This document shows, in pieces, positions 15,640 through 22,056 of a stretch of 22,056 nt of DNA (position 1 is its first letter; the number at the start of each line of letters is the position of its first letter). The stretch covers positions 1-22,056 of the forward strand of contig JABDIW010000415.1 of NCBI GenBank assembly GCA_013003515.1, read 5' to 3'. The stretch comes from Acidimicrobiia bacterium. GTDB lineage: Bacteria > Actinomycetota > Acidimicrobiia > Spongiisociales > UBA5794. Below the pieces are notes generated by a model that had not been told where the DNA came from, did not search any database, and worked only from the letters and a program-made list of their open reading frames with translations. The position numbers and the translations under genes were made by a program.

Positions 15640-16739
15640 CACCGTCTCCTATCGGATGGATGGTCGCGCACTTCGCGTCCGAGGTGGTACGGATCGAGCG
15701 GGTCCTCGCCGATGTCTTCGAGGTTCATCTCAATCCCGACCTTGAGTCTGGCGGCGTGGCTCAGGAGCAACTGCATGGCCACCTGGTCACCGAGCGCCCA
15801 GCCGGTGGAGTCAAACACCGTCAACTCCTCCCGGGCCGGGTAGAAGCGCTCGGGATCGGCAACAACGTCCGCCAGAGGTGGACCGATCTCATCGGCCGCG
15901 AGCTGCTGGCATTCCCCCTCCTTGATGGCCTGTTCCGGGACATCGGGAACGACGAGGCTGCGGCGCAGCAGAGCCACCGGCAATTCGACCTTGCCGGGGA
16001 AGTCCGACCCGACGGCATTGATGTGCAGCCACGGCCTGGTCTCGAGGTCGGCGAAGAGCGGGCCCTCGCCGATTCCAATCGACGTCGATGTGCAGACGAT
16101 GTCGCTCGTTTCCAGCATCAGCTCAACCGGGGCCGGCTTGACCTCGACCGATGGCGGCAGGATCTCGGCGGCACGAGCAGCGAATGTGTCGACGTTGTGG
16201 TCGTCGGCATCGGCGACGAGGACCTGCTCAATAGGAAACGTCCTGAGGAGCGCGTGTAGTTGCGTTACCGATTGCGCACCACACCCGAGGAGGCCGATGA
16301 CCGAAGACGACGGGCGGGCGAACACGCGGCTGGCAATCGCCGAGGCGGCTCCGGTGCGAAGCGCCGTCAGGAATGTCCCATCGGCGAGGCCGGTCATATG
16401 TCCGGTGGCAGTGTCGAACACGCTGATTGTCGACAGAATCGTCGGGAGCGACCGCTTGGTTGGATTCGATGGGTGGTAGCCGACCACCTTGATGGTCGTC
16501 GACTGGGCAGTGTGCATGACCGGCATCCACTCGAGCAAGCCAACGTCGGGTTCGCGGTAGTGGAATCCGTCGCGGGTTCGCACATGGGTGCGGGAAGCGT
16601 CGAAGTCCTCGATGGCGACGGTGAGATGCGCGATCATCTCATCCATGAGAAGGTCGAGGCCTACGGCCTCAACGATGCGAGCGATGTGGTCGCGCGCCAC
16701 GATGGTCGTCCTGAAAGAACTGCGATCGAGTTCCACCAT
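15639..16739 (-). CDS. Ornithine cyclodeaminase/mu-crystallin family enzyme
   Basis: The product is 366 residues. The ATG at 16739 has GGGAG with 8-nt spacing. Family marks: VVGYHP with Lys84, ALRTGAASA (126-134, Arg128), a Rossmann loop GLLGCGAQS (149-157) and NAVGSDFPGKVEL (241-253) with Asp246, matching the catalytic Asp region of ornithine cyclodeaminase. True members convert L-ornithine to L-proline and ammonia with bound NAD. Relatives such as SbnB, alanine dehydrogenases and ketimine reductases share the fold. As the first gene of the operon, ahead of a putative prolyl-loading cassette, ornithine-to-proline supply is the simplest role. No SbnA partner is present, which argues against diaminopropionate synthesis. 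Confidence 0.85.
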   Translation of the reverse strand: MVELDRSSFRTTIVARDHIARIVEAVGLDLLMDEMIAHLTVAIEDFDASRTHVRTRDGFHYREPDVGLLEWMPVMHTAQSTTIKVVGYHPSNPTKRSLPTILSTISVFDTATGHMTGLADGTFLTALRTGAASAIASRVFARPSSSVIGLLGCGAQSVTQLHALLRTFPIEQVLVADADDHNVDTFAARAAEILPPSVEVKPAPVELMLETSDIVCTSTSIGIGEGPLFADLETRPWLHINAVGSDFPGKVELPVALLRRSLVVPDVPEQAIKEGECQQLAADEIGPPLADVVADPERFYPAREELTVFDSTGWALGDQVAMQLLLSHAARLKVGIEMNLEDIGEDPLDPYHLGREVRDHPSDRRR

Positions 16740-16769
16740 TGGTCTTACTCCCTACCTGCCGTATCGCCG

Positions 16770-16793
16770 GCGCGGGATACCGGCTTCCCGCGC
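16770..16793 (-). repeat. Perfect inverted repeat in the operon leader
   Basis: GCGCGGGA (16770-16777) and TCCCGCGC (16786-16793) are perfect inverted arms around an 8-nt spacer, 31 nt upstream of the first gene of the NRPS operon. It could be a regulator operator or a 5' leader hairpin. No T run follows it. Confidence 0.55.
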
Positions 16794-16800
16794 AGGCACA

Positions 16801-16830
16801 TGTATAGCCGTACTCACGCCGCTAAGTCCG
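16801..16830 (-). promoter_or_regulatory. Candidate promoter of the NRPS operon
   Basis: On the minus strand a TATACA -10-like box (16806-16801) follows CGGACT (16830-16825), which keeps the GAC core of a -35, with 18-bp spacing. Transcription would start near 16794, right at the inverted repeat. The call is weak. The 180-bp divergent gap (16740-16919) must also hold the promoter of the phosphopantetheinyl transferase gene, which I cannot place. Confidence 0.3.
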
Positions 16831-16919
16831 TGCAGGATCCGCTCGGTGTGATGGCTTGCTTGCCTCGCCTCAGAGTATCACTGAATGCGTTCGTCTACAG
16901 CACTTAGAGTGAAAGTATT

Positions 16920-17609
16920 GTGGTGAGCATTCCGGCCCCAACTCCCGACAACCTTCCACCCTTTGCCGCCTTCGCCGGTAGCAGTTCCGTGGATGCACTG
17001 GGCTATGGATTCGAGGACATCGAGCTGGCGACCCTCCACGAGCGGGCCGTTCCGAGCCGGGTGCTGGGGTTCCGGTTGGGACGGCTTGCGGCACATCGAG
17101 CGCTTCGCCAATTGGGGCGGGACGACGGCCCGATCCTGTCCGGGACCGCCCGCGAGCCCCTCTGGCCGCCCGGCATTGCCGGTTCGATCTCCCACGCCGG
17201 CACGAACGCGGTGGCTCTTGTGGCACCGTCGGACCACACAGATGGGGTCGGTATCGACATCGAGGAGCGCCGGCCGGCTCCCGAACTCGCCGAGCAGGTT
17301 CCACGCTCTGAGGAGTGGGACTGGATCCAGGCTTCTCCCCGCGAACGACATGACGAGCTCGTACTCGCCCTCTTCTCCGCCAAGGAGAGCATCTTCAAAG
17401 CGTTCTATCCACGGGTGGAGAGATTCTTCGGCTTTGAAGCTGCTTCGCTGGTGCCCGCTCCCGGCGGCTTCCGAGCGCGCCTGGTCTCTGATCTCGACTC
17501 CGAGTATCCGGCGGGCCGACACTTCCACGTCGGATGCCGCTGGCGGGGCGATCTCGTCCTCAGCTGGCTGATCCTTCCGCAGTCGGAGGTGACCGGACCA
17601 ACCGCGTAG
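16920..17609 (+). CDS. 4'-phosphopantetheinyl transferase (EntD/Sfp type)
   Basis: The product is 229 residues from GTG (16920, with a second GTG next to it). Diagnostic motifs are WPPGIAGSISHAG (82-94, Ser91-His92 binding CoA phosphate), GIDIE (111-115, with Mg-binding Asp113 and Glu115) and FSAKESIFKAFYP (152-164). The WPxGxxGSISH form places it with the EntD subgroup. It transfers phosphopantetheine from CoA to the conserved Ser of carrier domains, and the three carriers encoded on the opposite strand are its evident targets. It is divergent from the NRPS operon across a 180-bp shared control region. The length is normal. The ribosome binding site is weak. Confidence 0.93.
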   Translation: MVSIPAPTPDNLPPFAAFAGSSSVDALGYGFEDIELATLHERAVPSRVLGFRLGRLAAHRALRQLGRDDGPILSGTAREPLWPPGIAGSISHAGTNAVALVAPSDHTDGVGIDIEERRPAPELAEQVPRSEEWDWIQASPRERHDELVLALFSAKESIFKAFYPRVERFFGFEAASLVPAPGGFRARLVSDLDSEYPAGRHFHVGCRWRGDLVLSWLILPQSEVTGPTA

Positions 17610-17663
17610 CGTCACAATCTGGACTACGTTGATTTACTGCAAGCGGAGTGGAGGTAGTCGGCA

Positions 17664-18992
17664 ATGGGCAAGGGCGCGGTAGTTAGACGGTTTGTAGGAG
17701 TGAGCGCGGCGATTCTGGTCTTTCTGGTCGCCCTGCCATCTGCCGCGCTCGCGCACAGTGGCGAAGAGAGCTACGTGTACCTCGACATCTACGACGACAC
17801 CGTCGAAGGCCGGGTCGAGTACCCCATCGGTGATCTGAACGAAGTTCTCTCCCTCGACCTGCCGTTGGAGGAAGAGGCCGCCATTGCATACGCTGAGGCC
17901 AATCGGCAGCTTCTGCATGGCTACGCCGCCGAGCACCTGGGTCTGGAGGATGCGTCCGGTGAGTGGCCTCTAGTGTTCGATGGATTCTCCGTGCTCGAGA
18001 TCGGGGCAGCCGGCTCCTATTTGATCATCGACTTCACCGTCGATCGTGTGTTTGACTCTGTGCCGCGCGAGTTCACCGCTTCCTACGATGGGATCTTCCA
18101 CGCCAAGTCCGAGCGGAGCGGCCTCCTCATCATCGGGACCGACTGGGGATCGGGAACGTTCAACAACGAGGCGAGCGAGCTGCTTCGGTTTGCGCCGGGC
18201 AGTACGACCGCGTCGGTCGACCTAGGGGACACGTCGTTCTGGAAGGGGGTCGGCGGTGTCGTCGACCTCGGGGTCGAGCATATTCGGATCGGCACCGACC
18301 ACATCCTCTTCATTCTCGCCCTCGTTCTTCCGAGCGTTCTCGTGTTCTCCCGTCCGGAAGGGTGGCAAGCGGCGCCGAGCTTCGGTTCGAGCCTGTGGCG
18401 AGTCTTGAAGATCGTGACGATGTTCACAATTGCCCACACGATCACGCTCACTCTCGGCGGGCTCGGGATCATCAACCTGCCCGGTGCGCTCGTTGAAACG
18501 GTCATCGCGGTGTCCATCGCCCTGGCGGCACTCCACAACATGCGACCGGTGTTCGTGAACCGGGAGTGGCTCATCGCCTTTGGGTTCGGTCTATTTCACG
18601 GCCTCGGGTTTGCCGGGTTGCTCAGCGACCTCGGGCTCACTCAGACACGCCGGCTCATCTCATTGCTCGGCTTCAACATCGGCATTGAACTCGGCCAGGC
18701 CGTGGTCATTCTGCTCGTATTCCCGAGCCTCTTCCTGCTCCGCCGCACCCGCTTCTATCTCTCCACGATGTACATCGCATCGGGAGTGCTGGCGGTTGTT
18801 GCCATGGGCTGGGCACTCGACCGGGCCCTCGGCATCAATCTCAACGTCGATGGGTTGGTCGACCGGGTCATCCTGTGGCCCCGGTCGCTGGTGTTCGTCG
18901 CCATCCTGGCTGCACTCGCCGTTGGAGCCCTCTATGTCGAGCGAGATCGCGGTCGGCTCCTCCCGGTGGCCGGCGATTCCGGGACCGATTGA
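17664..18992 (+). CDS. HupE/UreJ-type membrane protein with extracytoplasmic N-domain
   Basis: The product is 442 residues. A signal peptide (1-30, cleavage after SAALA) is followed by an extracytoplasmic domain (31-195) and then about seven membrane helices. The HupE/UreJ_2 (PF13795) core is visible: GVEHIRIGTDHILFILAL (His206, Asp212, His213), TIAHTITLTL (His258), FGLFHGLGFA (His312) and FNIGIELGQ (Glu342). Related HupE/UreJ proteins are linked to nickel or cobalt uptake, and the function of the long form is unproven. A GGAGG lies 9 nt before the ATG. The gene is 54 nt downstream of the phosphopantetheinyl transferase gene and 9 nt upstream of the glycosyltransferase gene, so the three are probably co-transcribed. 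Confidence 0.88.
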   Translation: MGKGAVVRRFVGVSAAILVFLVALPSAALAHSGEESYVYLDIYDDTVEGRVEYPIGDLNEVLSLDLPLEEEAAIAYAEANRQLLHGYAAEHLGLEDASGEWPLVFDGFSVLEIGAAGSYLIIDFTVDRVFDSVPREFTASYDGIFHAKSERSGLLIIGTDWGSGTFNNEASELLRFAPGSTTASVDLGDTSFWKGVGGVVDLGVEHIRIGTDHILFILALVLPSVLVFSRPEGWQAAPSFGSSLWRVLKIVTMFTIAHTITLTLGGLGIINLPGALVETVIAVSIALAALHNMRPVFVNREWLIAFGFGLFHGLGFAGLLSDLGLTQTRRLISLLGFNIGIELGQAVVILLVFPSLFLLRRTRFYLSTMYIASGVLAVVAMGWALDRALGINLNVDGLVDRVILWPRSLVFVAILAALAVGALYVERDRGRLLPVAGDSGTD

Positions 18993-19001
18993 CCCGTTGC
19001 C

Positions 19002-20396
19002 GTGGCACATATTGCCTTTGTCGCGCACGGCCTGATCAGTCCACTCAATGCCGCCCTGGAGCTGAGCCGCCGGCTGGCCGCTCACGGTCACCGGGTGACG
19101 TTCGTGAGTCATGCGGACATTTCCAGGGAAGTCGATGCTCATGGCCTCGCCTTCGTCCAGCTTGCGTCGGACGAATCCATTCGGACTCAGGCGCGGAGCG
19201 GCGGAAGCCCGCTCGCCCGACTGCGGGCGATGCGACAGGCCAGGCGCCGCTCGATCACCGCTACCGATTTCGAGCGGGCTGTGGCGGCTCTGGAACCCGA
19301 CCTGCTGCTCATCGACATCGAGATGCATTACGCAACCATCGTCACTGCCCACCTCCAGATCCCCACGATGCTCGTCATGAACTGGCTGTCGGTCTTTCGT
19401 TTGCCGGGTCTTCCTCCGCTCAACTCCTGGGCGTCCCCATCGCATGGCCAGGCATCGGGCAACGCTCGTTTCCGAGGTGCCTGGCTGGGTGTGCGGATGG
19501 CAGCCTGGGCAGCAAGGATGCGGCACAAAGCCGGCAAGGGGGGTGTCGGGGACGTGCTTCGTCCGGTCACCTACGGGACGAATCACTACGCCGATCTGAA
19601 GCAGGTGGCCAGAGCTCGCGGCTACTCGCTCAAGGAGAACACCGATCGGAACGAGTGGCTTCGTCCGTTCATGTACACGCGCCTCCCCGTTCTATGTCTC
19701 AACGCCTACGAGCTGGAGTTTCCCCATACCCCTCATCCGAACATCCGGTATGTGGGACCGATGGTGAACCGCCACCGGACCGAAGCCCGGCTCCAGTCCG
19801 AAAGCCGGCGTCGCTGGGAGGCCTATCGGGCGGCCCGGTTGGCCACTGATGGGGGGCGGCCGCTCGTCTATTGCTCGCTTGGCTCCTACTGGTCTGATCC
19901 GGACTTCCTCAGGATGGTGCTGGCGACCTTTGAGCGACGCCCCGATTGGGACCTGGTCCTTGGGCTCGGCGGCCAGGCAACGGTGGCCGACCTGGGGTCC
20001 GTTCCCGGCAACGTGCTGCTACTGGACTGGGCCCCCCAGCTCGAGGTGCTCGAACTCGCCGACTGCGCCATCAACCACGGGGGGATCACGTCGATCAACG
20101 AGTGCATCTCCTCCGGGGTGCCCATGGTGGTGTATTCGCCGTCGCTGCGCGATCAGGACGGCTGCGCCACCCGCATCGAGTATCACGGCCTCGGTGTCGG
20201 CACCCGGTGGGACACGAAGAATCCCGAGCGCCTGGAGGGACACATTGCGAGGGTGCTCGCAGACGAGGCAATGCATGACCGGGTCCGGGAAATGGGCCGG
20301 GTCTTCGACGCATACCTCGAGGACGCCGTAGCGGTGACCGTCATCGAGGACTACCTGCACGCTGCCGGTGGGGGGCCGGCCCCTGAGCAGAATTGA
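19002..20396 (+). CDS. GT1-family glycosyltransferase (UGT/MGT-like)
   Basis: The product is 464 residues from a GTG at 19002, 9 nt after the HupE-like stop codon, so translation is probably coupled. It has two Rossmann halves of GT-B fold: the N-terminal MAHIAFVAHGLISPLNAALELSRRL acceptor-binding start, the linker near 260-285, and the C-terminal donor half with YCSLGS (290-295), LDWAPQLEVLELADCAINHGG (341-361, His359 in the sugar-nucleotide pocket), then NEC (Glu367) and DQD (384-386). This is the macrolide/UDP-glycosyltransferase signature for glycosylating small hydrophobic acceptors. It could decorate the peptide product or a membrane lipid. The donor sugar cannot be read. Confidence 0.9.
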   Translation: MAHIAFVAHGLISPLNAALELSRRLAAHGHRVTFVSHADISREVDAHGLAFVQLASDESIRTQARSGGSPLARLRAMRQARRRSITATDFERAVAALEPDLLLIDIEMHYATIVTAHLQIPTMLVMNWLSVFRLPGLPPLNSWASPSHGQASGNARFRGAWLGVRMAAWAARMRHKAGKGGVGDVLRPVTYGTNHYADLKQVARARGYSLKENTDRNEWLRPFMYTRLPVLCLNAYELEFPHTPHPNIRYVGPMVNRHRTEARLQSESRRRWEAYRAARLATDGGRPLVYCSLGSYWSDPDFLRMVLATFERRPDWDLVLGLGGQATVADLGSVPGNVLLLDWAPQLEVLELADCAINHGGITSINECISSGVPMVVYSPSLRDQDGCATRIEYHGLGVGTRWDTKNPERLEGHIARVLADEAMHDRVREMGRVFDAYLEDAVAVTVIEDYLHAAGGGPAPEQN

Positions 20397-20409
20397 CTCG
20401 CCGCCGCTC

Positions 20410-21708
20410 TCAGGCGGTATTGGTCGGTTCGGTTCCTGAGGTCGGACCGGTGGTAGCTCGAGAGGTCTTCGTCGCATAGATCGTTCCGAGGACGTGCGAT
20501 TGGGCCGCATACCGGGAGGCGCCGTCTCCGAGGACGCTGACGGGTCGAGCATATGCGCCGGTGAGCCAGGCGGTCAGGCCGCCCACGACAGATACCGTGG
20601 AGGAGAGCCATGCGATCCCGGCCAGTGTCCGCTCCCGGTGGGCTCCGGCCAGTTCGTTGCTGCGGAGAAACGGAGCGGACGCGATCACGTTGGCGGCGAT
20701 GGTCAGTGCGACCAGGCCCGGTAGCACGTAGGCGGACGGCACGATGTGCGCCATGGGGTTGATGGGCACGTCCCAGGCCACGATCAGTGTGTACGTGAGC
20801 CCCCCGAGTCCCATCAATCCGAGGTAGAGCCGGCTCGTTCGCCGGGCGGTGGCCCTGTCGCGATCCATCGCCGCACGCATCGACCGCGGGCCCAGCACGG
20901 CCGACAACCCGGCAGCCAGCACCAGGACGGGTTGGGCCACCACCCGCGCAGATTCGGCGTAGCCGAGGTCCTCCGGGCTGACCACCCATGCGATCACGGT
21001 TACGACCACAAACGAGGCAATCGACCGGGCAGTGGCTGCGAGCACGAACCACTTGCCCCTGGTAGCCAGCTCCCGGAAGCGCATGATCGCGTCCGCCTTG
21101 TCCTGAATGCTCACCCTCGCCACGATGACTCCCACGGTGAGAGAAACGGCATTGGCGATGGCCAGGGCGCCGAAGGGAATCCAGCCGATGGGGACGTCGG
21201 CCAGATACCCGACGGCGACCCCCGATATCGCAACGAAGAATTGGACAACGGAAATCCAGGAGGCCTTCCAATTCTGAGCTCCGATATGGAGCATTCGTCG
21301 CACATGGTCTTGCATGGGAGACAACACGAGAGAGATCGCCGTGGTAACGGCGAGTGGAACGAGCACGTCGGTTGAGGCGTAGCTCCAGGTGGCCGCCACA
21401 GCACCTCCCACGGCCAACGTTCCCAGCGACGTGGGGCCGATTCCGAGCCGGAGGGTCTGTGGAACCAGCGACAGCCGTTCGGACGTAGGGAACGAGACCG
21501 TTTTGACTTGCGCAGGGGTGTAGATGAGCTCGGTCGACAGCAAGCTGGCGGCTACGAAGGCGGTGAAGAACACGGCATAGACGCCCCGGCTGACATCGTC
21601 GAACCACGTGACCGCTGCCAGGCCAACCGCGAACGTGGCCAGCGAGGCGAATCCGGCATCCACGATCCCGGCCGGGAGCCGTCGGCGCAAGCCGCTATCG
21701 GTGCTCAC
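20410..21708 (-). CDS. Multi-pass membrane protein, flippase-like (MATE/Wzx superfamily?)
   Basis: The product is 432 residues from a GTG at 21708. A TTG at 21768 would add a polar, Arg-rich 20-residue extension, which is less likely. About 12 hydrophobic helices are visible. They start with GIVDAGFASLATFAVGLAAVTWF and include PLAVTTAISLVLSPMQDHVRRMLHIG, which recalls the oligosaccharide/polysaccharide flippase (Wzx) pattern, and a hydrophilic C-terminus. No sequence motif fixes the family. The gene is convergent with the glycosyltransferase (13-nt gap, no terminator hairpin). It could move a glycosylated lipid or product across the membrane. Confidence 0.65.
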   Translation of the reverse strand: MSTDSGLRRRLPAGIVDAGFASLATFAVGLAAVTWFDDVSRGVYAVFFTAFVAASLLSTELIYTPAQVKTVSFPTSERLSLVPQTLRLGIGPTSLGTLAVGGAVAATWSYASTDVLVPLAVTTAISLVLSPMQDHVRRMLHIGAQNWKASWISVVQFFVAISGVAVGYLADVPIGWIPFGALAIANAVSLTVGVIVARVSIQDKADAIMRFRELATRGKWFVLAATARSIASFVVVTVIAWVVSPEDLGYAESARVVAQPVLVLAAGLSAVLGPRSMRAAMDRDRATARRTSRLYLGLMGLGGLTYTLIVAWDVPINPMAHIVPSAYVLPGLVALTIAANVIASAPFLRSNELAGAHRERTLAGIAWLSSTVSVVGGLTAWLTGAYARPVSVLGDGASRYAAQSHVLGTIYATKTSRATTGPTSGTEPTNTA

Positions 21709-21872
21709 GGCCCGGTCCCGATGGCGGCGGCGCGAGTTTTCGTCCGGCGGGTCTCCCGAGCTTCGCAACCTTCGGTGTAGCCGGCAGGCCGGCGGAGCAT
21801 GATGGGGACTCCTGCGGCCAACCGAATGCTGCCACCTACTCTCTGTCGGGGATTCCGCTCGTTCATCACATT

Positions 21873-21903
21873 AGGTCACTGGTTCGATCCGGGTTGCGCC
21901 TTC
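21873..21903 (+). repeat. Degenerate copy of the tRNA-Val 3' end (possible att site)
   Basis: AGGTCACTGGTTCGATCC (21873-21890) is identical to 3194-3211 of tRNA-Val. Over 31 nt (21873-21903 against 3194-3224) 26 positions match. It covers the variable loop, T-arm and acceptor 3' strand. There is no acceptor 5' strand, D-arm or anticodon arm upstream, so it is not a gene. Both copies run in the same direction, 18.7 kb apart, bracketing the biosynthetic cluster. The T-loop consensus is widely shared among tRNAs, but the extra matching bases on both sides favour a true copy. Confidence 0.6.
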
Positions 21904-21908
21904 AGCCG

Positions 21909-22056
21909 CTACCTAGTCCCGACCTCGCGGGACCCGGCCAGCCGATCCATGAATGGGTTCCAGAACGTGCGGGTGGTGTCGTAGGCCGCCGCCAGGCCAA
22001 GGAAGTCGCCCAGCCTGGGGAATCGATCGGCGAGGTCGCCAAGCGCAAAGAGCTTG
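21909..22056 (-). CDS. 3' end of an unidentified gene, cut by the window edge
   Basis: The last 48 codons of a minus-strand gene run in from the right edge to a TAG at 21909-21911. The frame is open, with codons mostly ending in G or C, and reads a KLFALGDLADRFPRLGDFLG start and a FWNPFMDRLAGSREVGTR end, which look like the C-terminus of a real protein. No family is recognised from this fragment. Confidence 0.55.
   Translation of the reverse strand, partial: KLFALGDLADRFPRLGDFLGLAAAYDTTRTFWNPFMDRLAGSREVGTR

Noticed and set aside
1..22056. CRISPR arrays, insertion sequences, integrase or transposase genes
   Set aside because: I saw no regularly spaced repeats and no recombinase motifs in any plausible frame. 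The island idea rests only on the tRNA repeat.

Overview
The window is GC-rich, uses many GTG starts and is tightly packed with genes. It carries a zincin of a type common in Actinomycetota, a DUF4342 protein and a tRNA-Val. This points to a high-GC Actinomycetota genome, perhaps an Acidimicrobiia-like lineage, although the lineage is inferred only from gene style.

Left flank (1-3223): ordinary housekeeping or accessory genes. These are a small glycine-rich protein with its own terminator, a doubtful 63-residue ORF, an HExxH zincin-fold metallopeptidase, a SnoaL/NTF2-like protein, an MFS transporter, a DUF4342 membrane-associated protein, and tRNA-Val(CAC) with a structured leader.

Core (3228-16739, minus strand): a six-gene nonribosomal peptide operon read from right to left, with ATGA or TGATG overlaps at four of its five junctions and a gap of about 10 nt at the fifth. 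In order of transcription the genes are: ornithine cyclodeaminase-family enzyme; acyl-CoA-dehydrogenase-like oxidase; stand-alone adenylation enzyme; stand-alone carrier protein; NRPS module 1 (C-A[PP-loop insert]-PCP-E); NRPS module 2 (C-A-PCP-TE). The first four genes look like a cassette that makes a proline-derived starter (dehydroprolyl- or pyrrole-2-carboxyl-S-carrier), as in the PltF/PltL/PltE logic. Module 1 has an Asn-like specificity code (DLTKIGEVGK). Between motifs A8 and A10 its adenylation domain is interrupted by about 335 residues of a CxxC...CxxC...SGGKDS ATP-pyrophosphatase that resembles N-acetyl sugar amidotransferases (WbpG/PseA/WbuX type), which turn an amide into an amidine. 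An embedded side-chain amide-activating domain inside an Asn-activating domain is the standout feature. It suggests on-line conversion of Asn to an amidine, or alternatively a thioamide, followed by epimerisation, extension by one more residue and thioesterase release.

Right part (16920-21708): a divergent EntD/Sfp-type phosphopantetheinyl transferase that can prime the carrier domains, a HupE/UreJ-type membrane protein, a GT1 glycosyltransferase coupled to it, and a convergent multi-pass flippase-like membrane protein. These could load, decorate and export the product.

Edges: an 18-nt exact, 26/31-nt overall copy of the 3' end of tRNA-Val lies at 21873-21903, in the same orientation as the intact tRNA at 3152-3223. 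The two copies bracket the whole biosynthetic cluster like attL/attR of a tRNA-inserted island, but no integrase is visible. The window ends inside an unidentified minus-strand gene whose last 48 codons are present.
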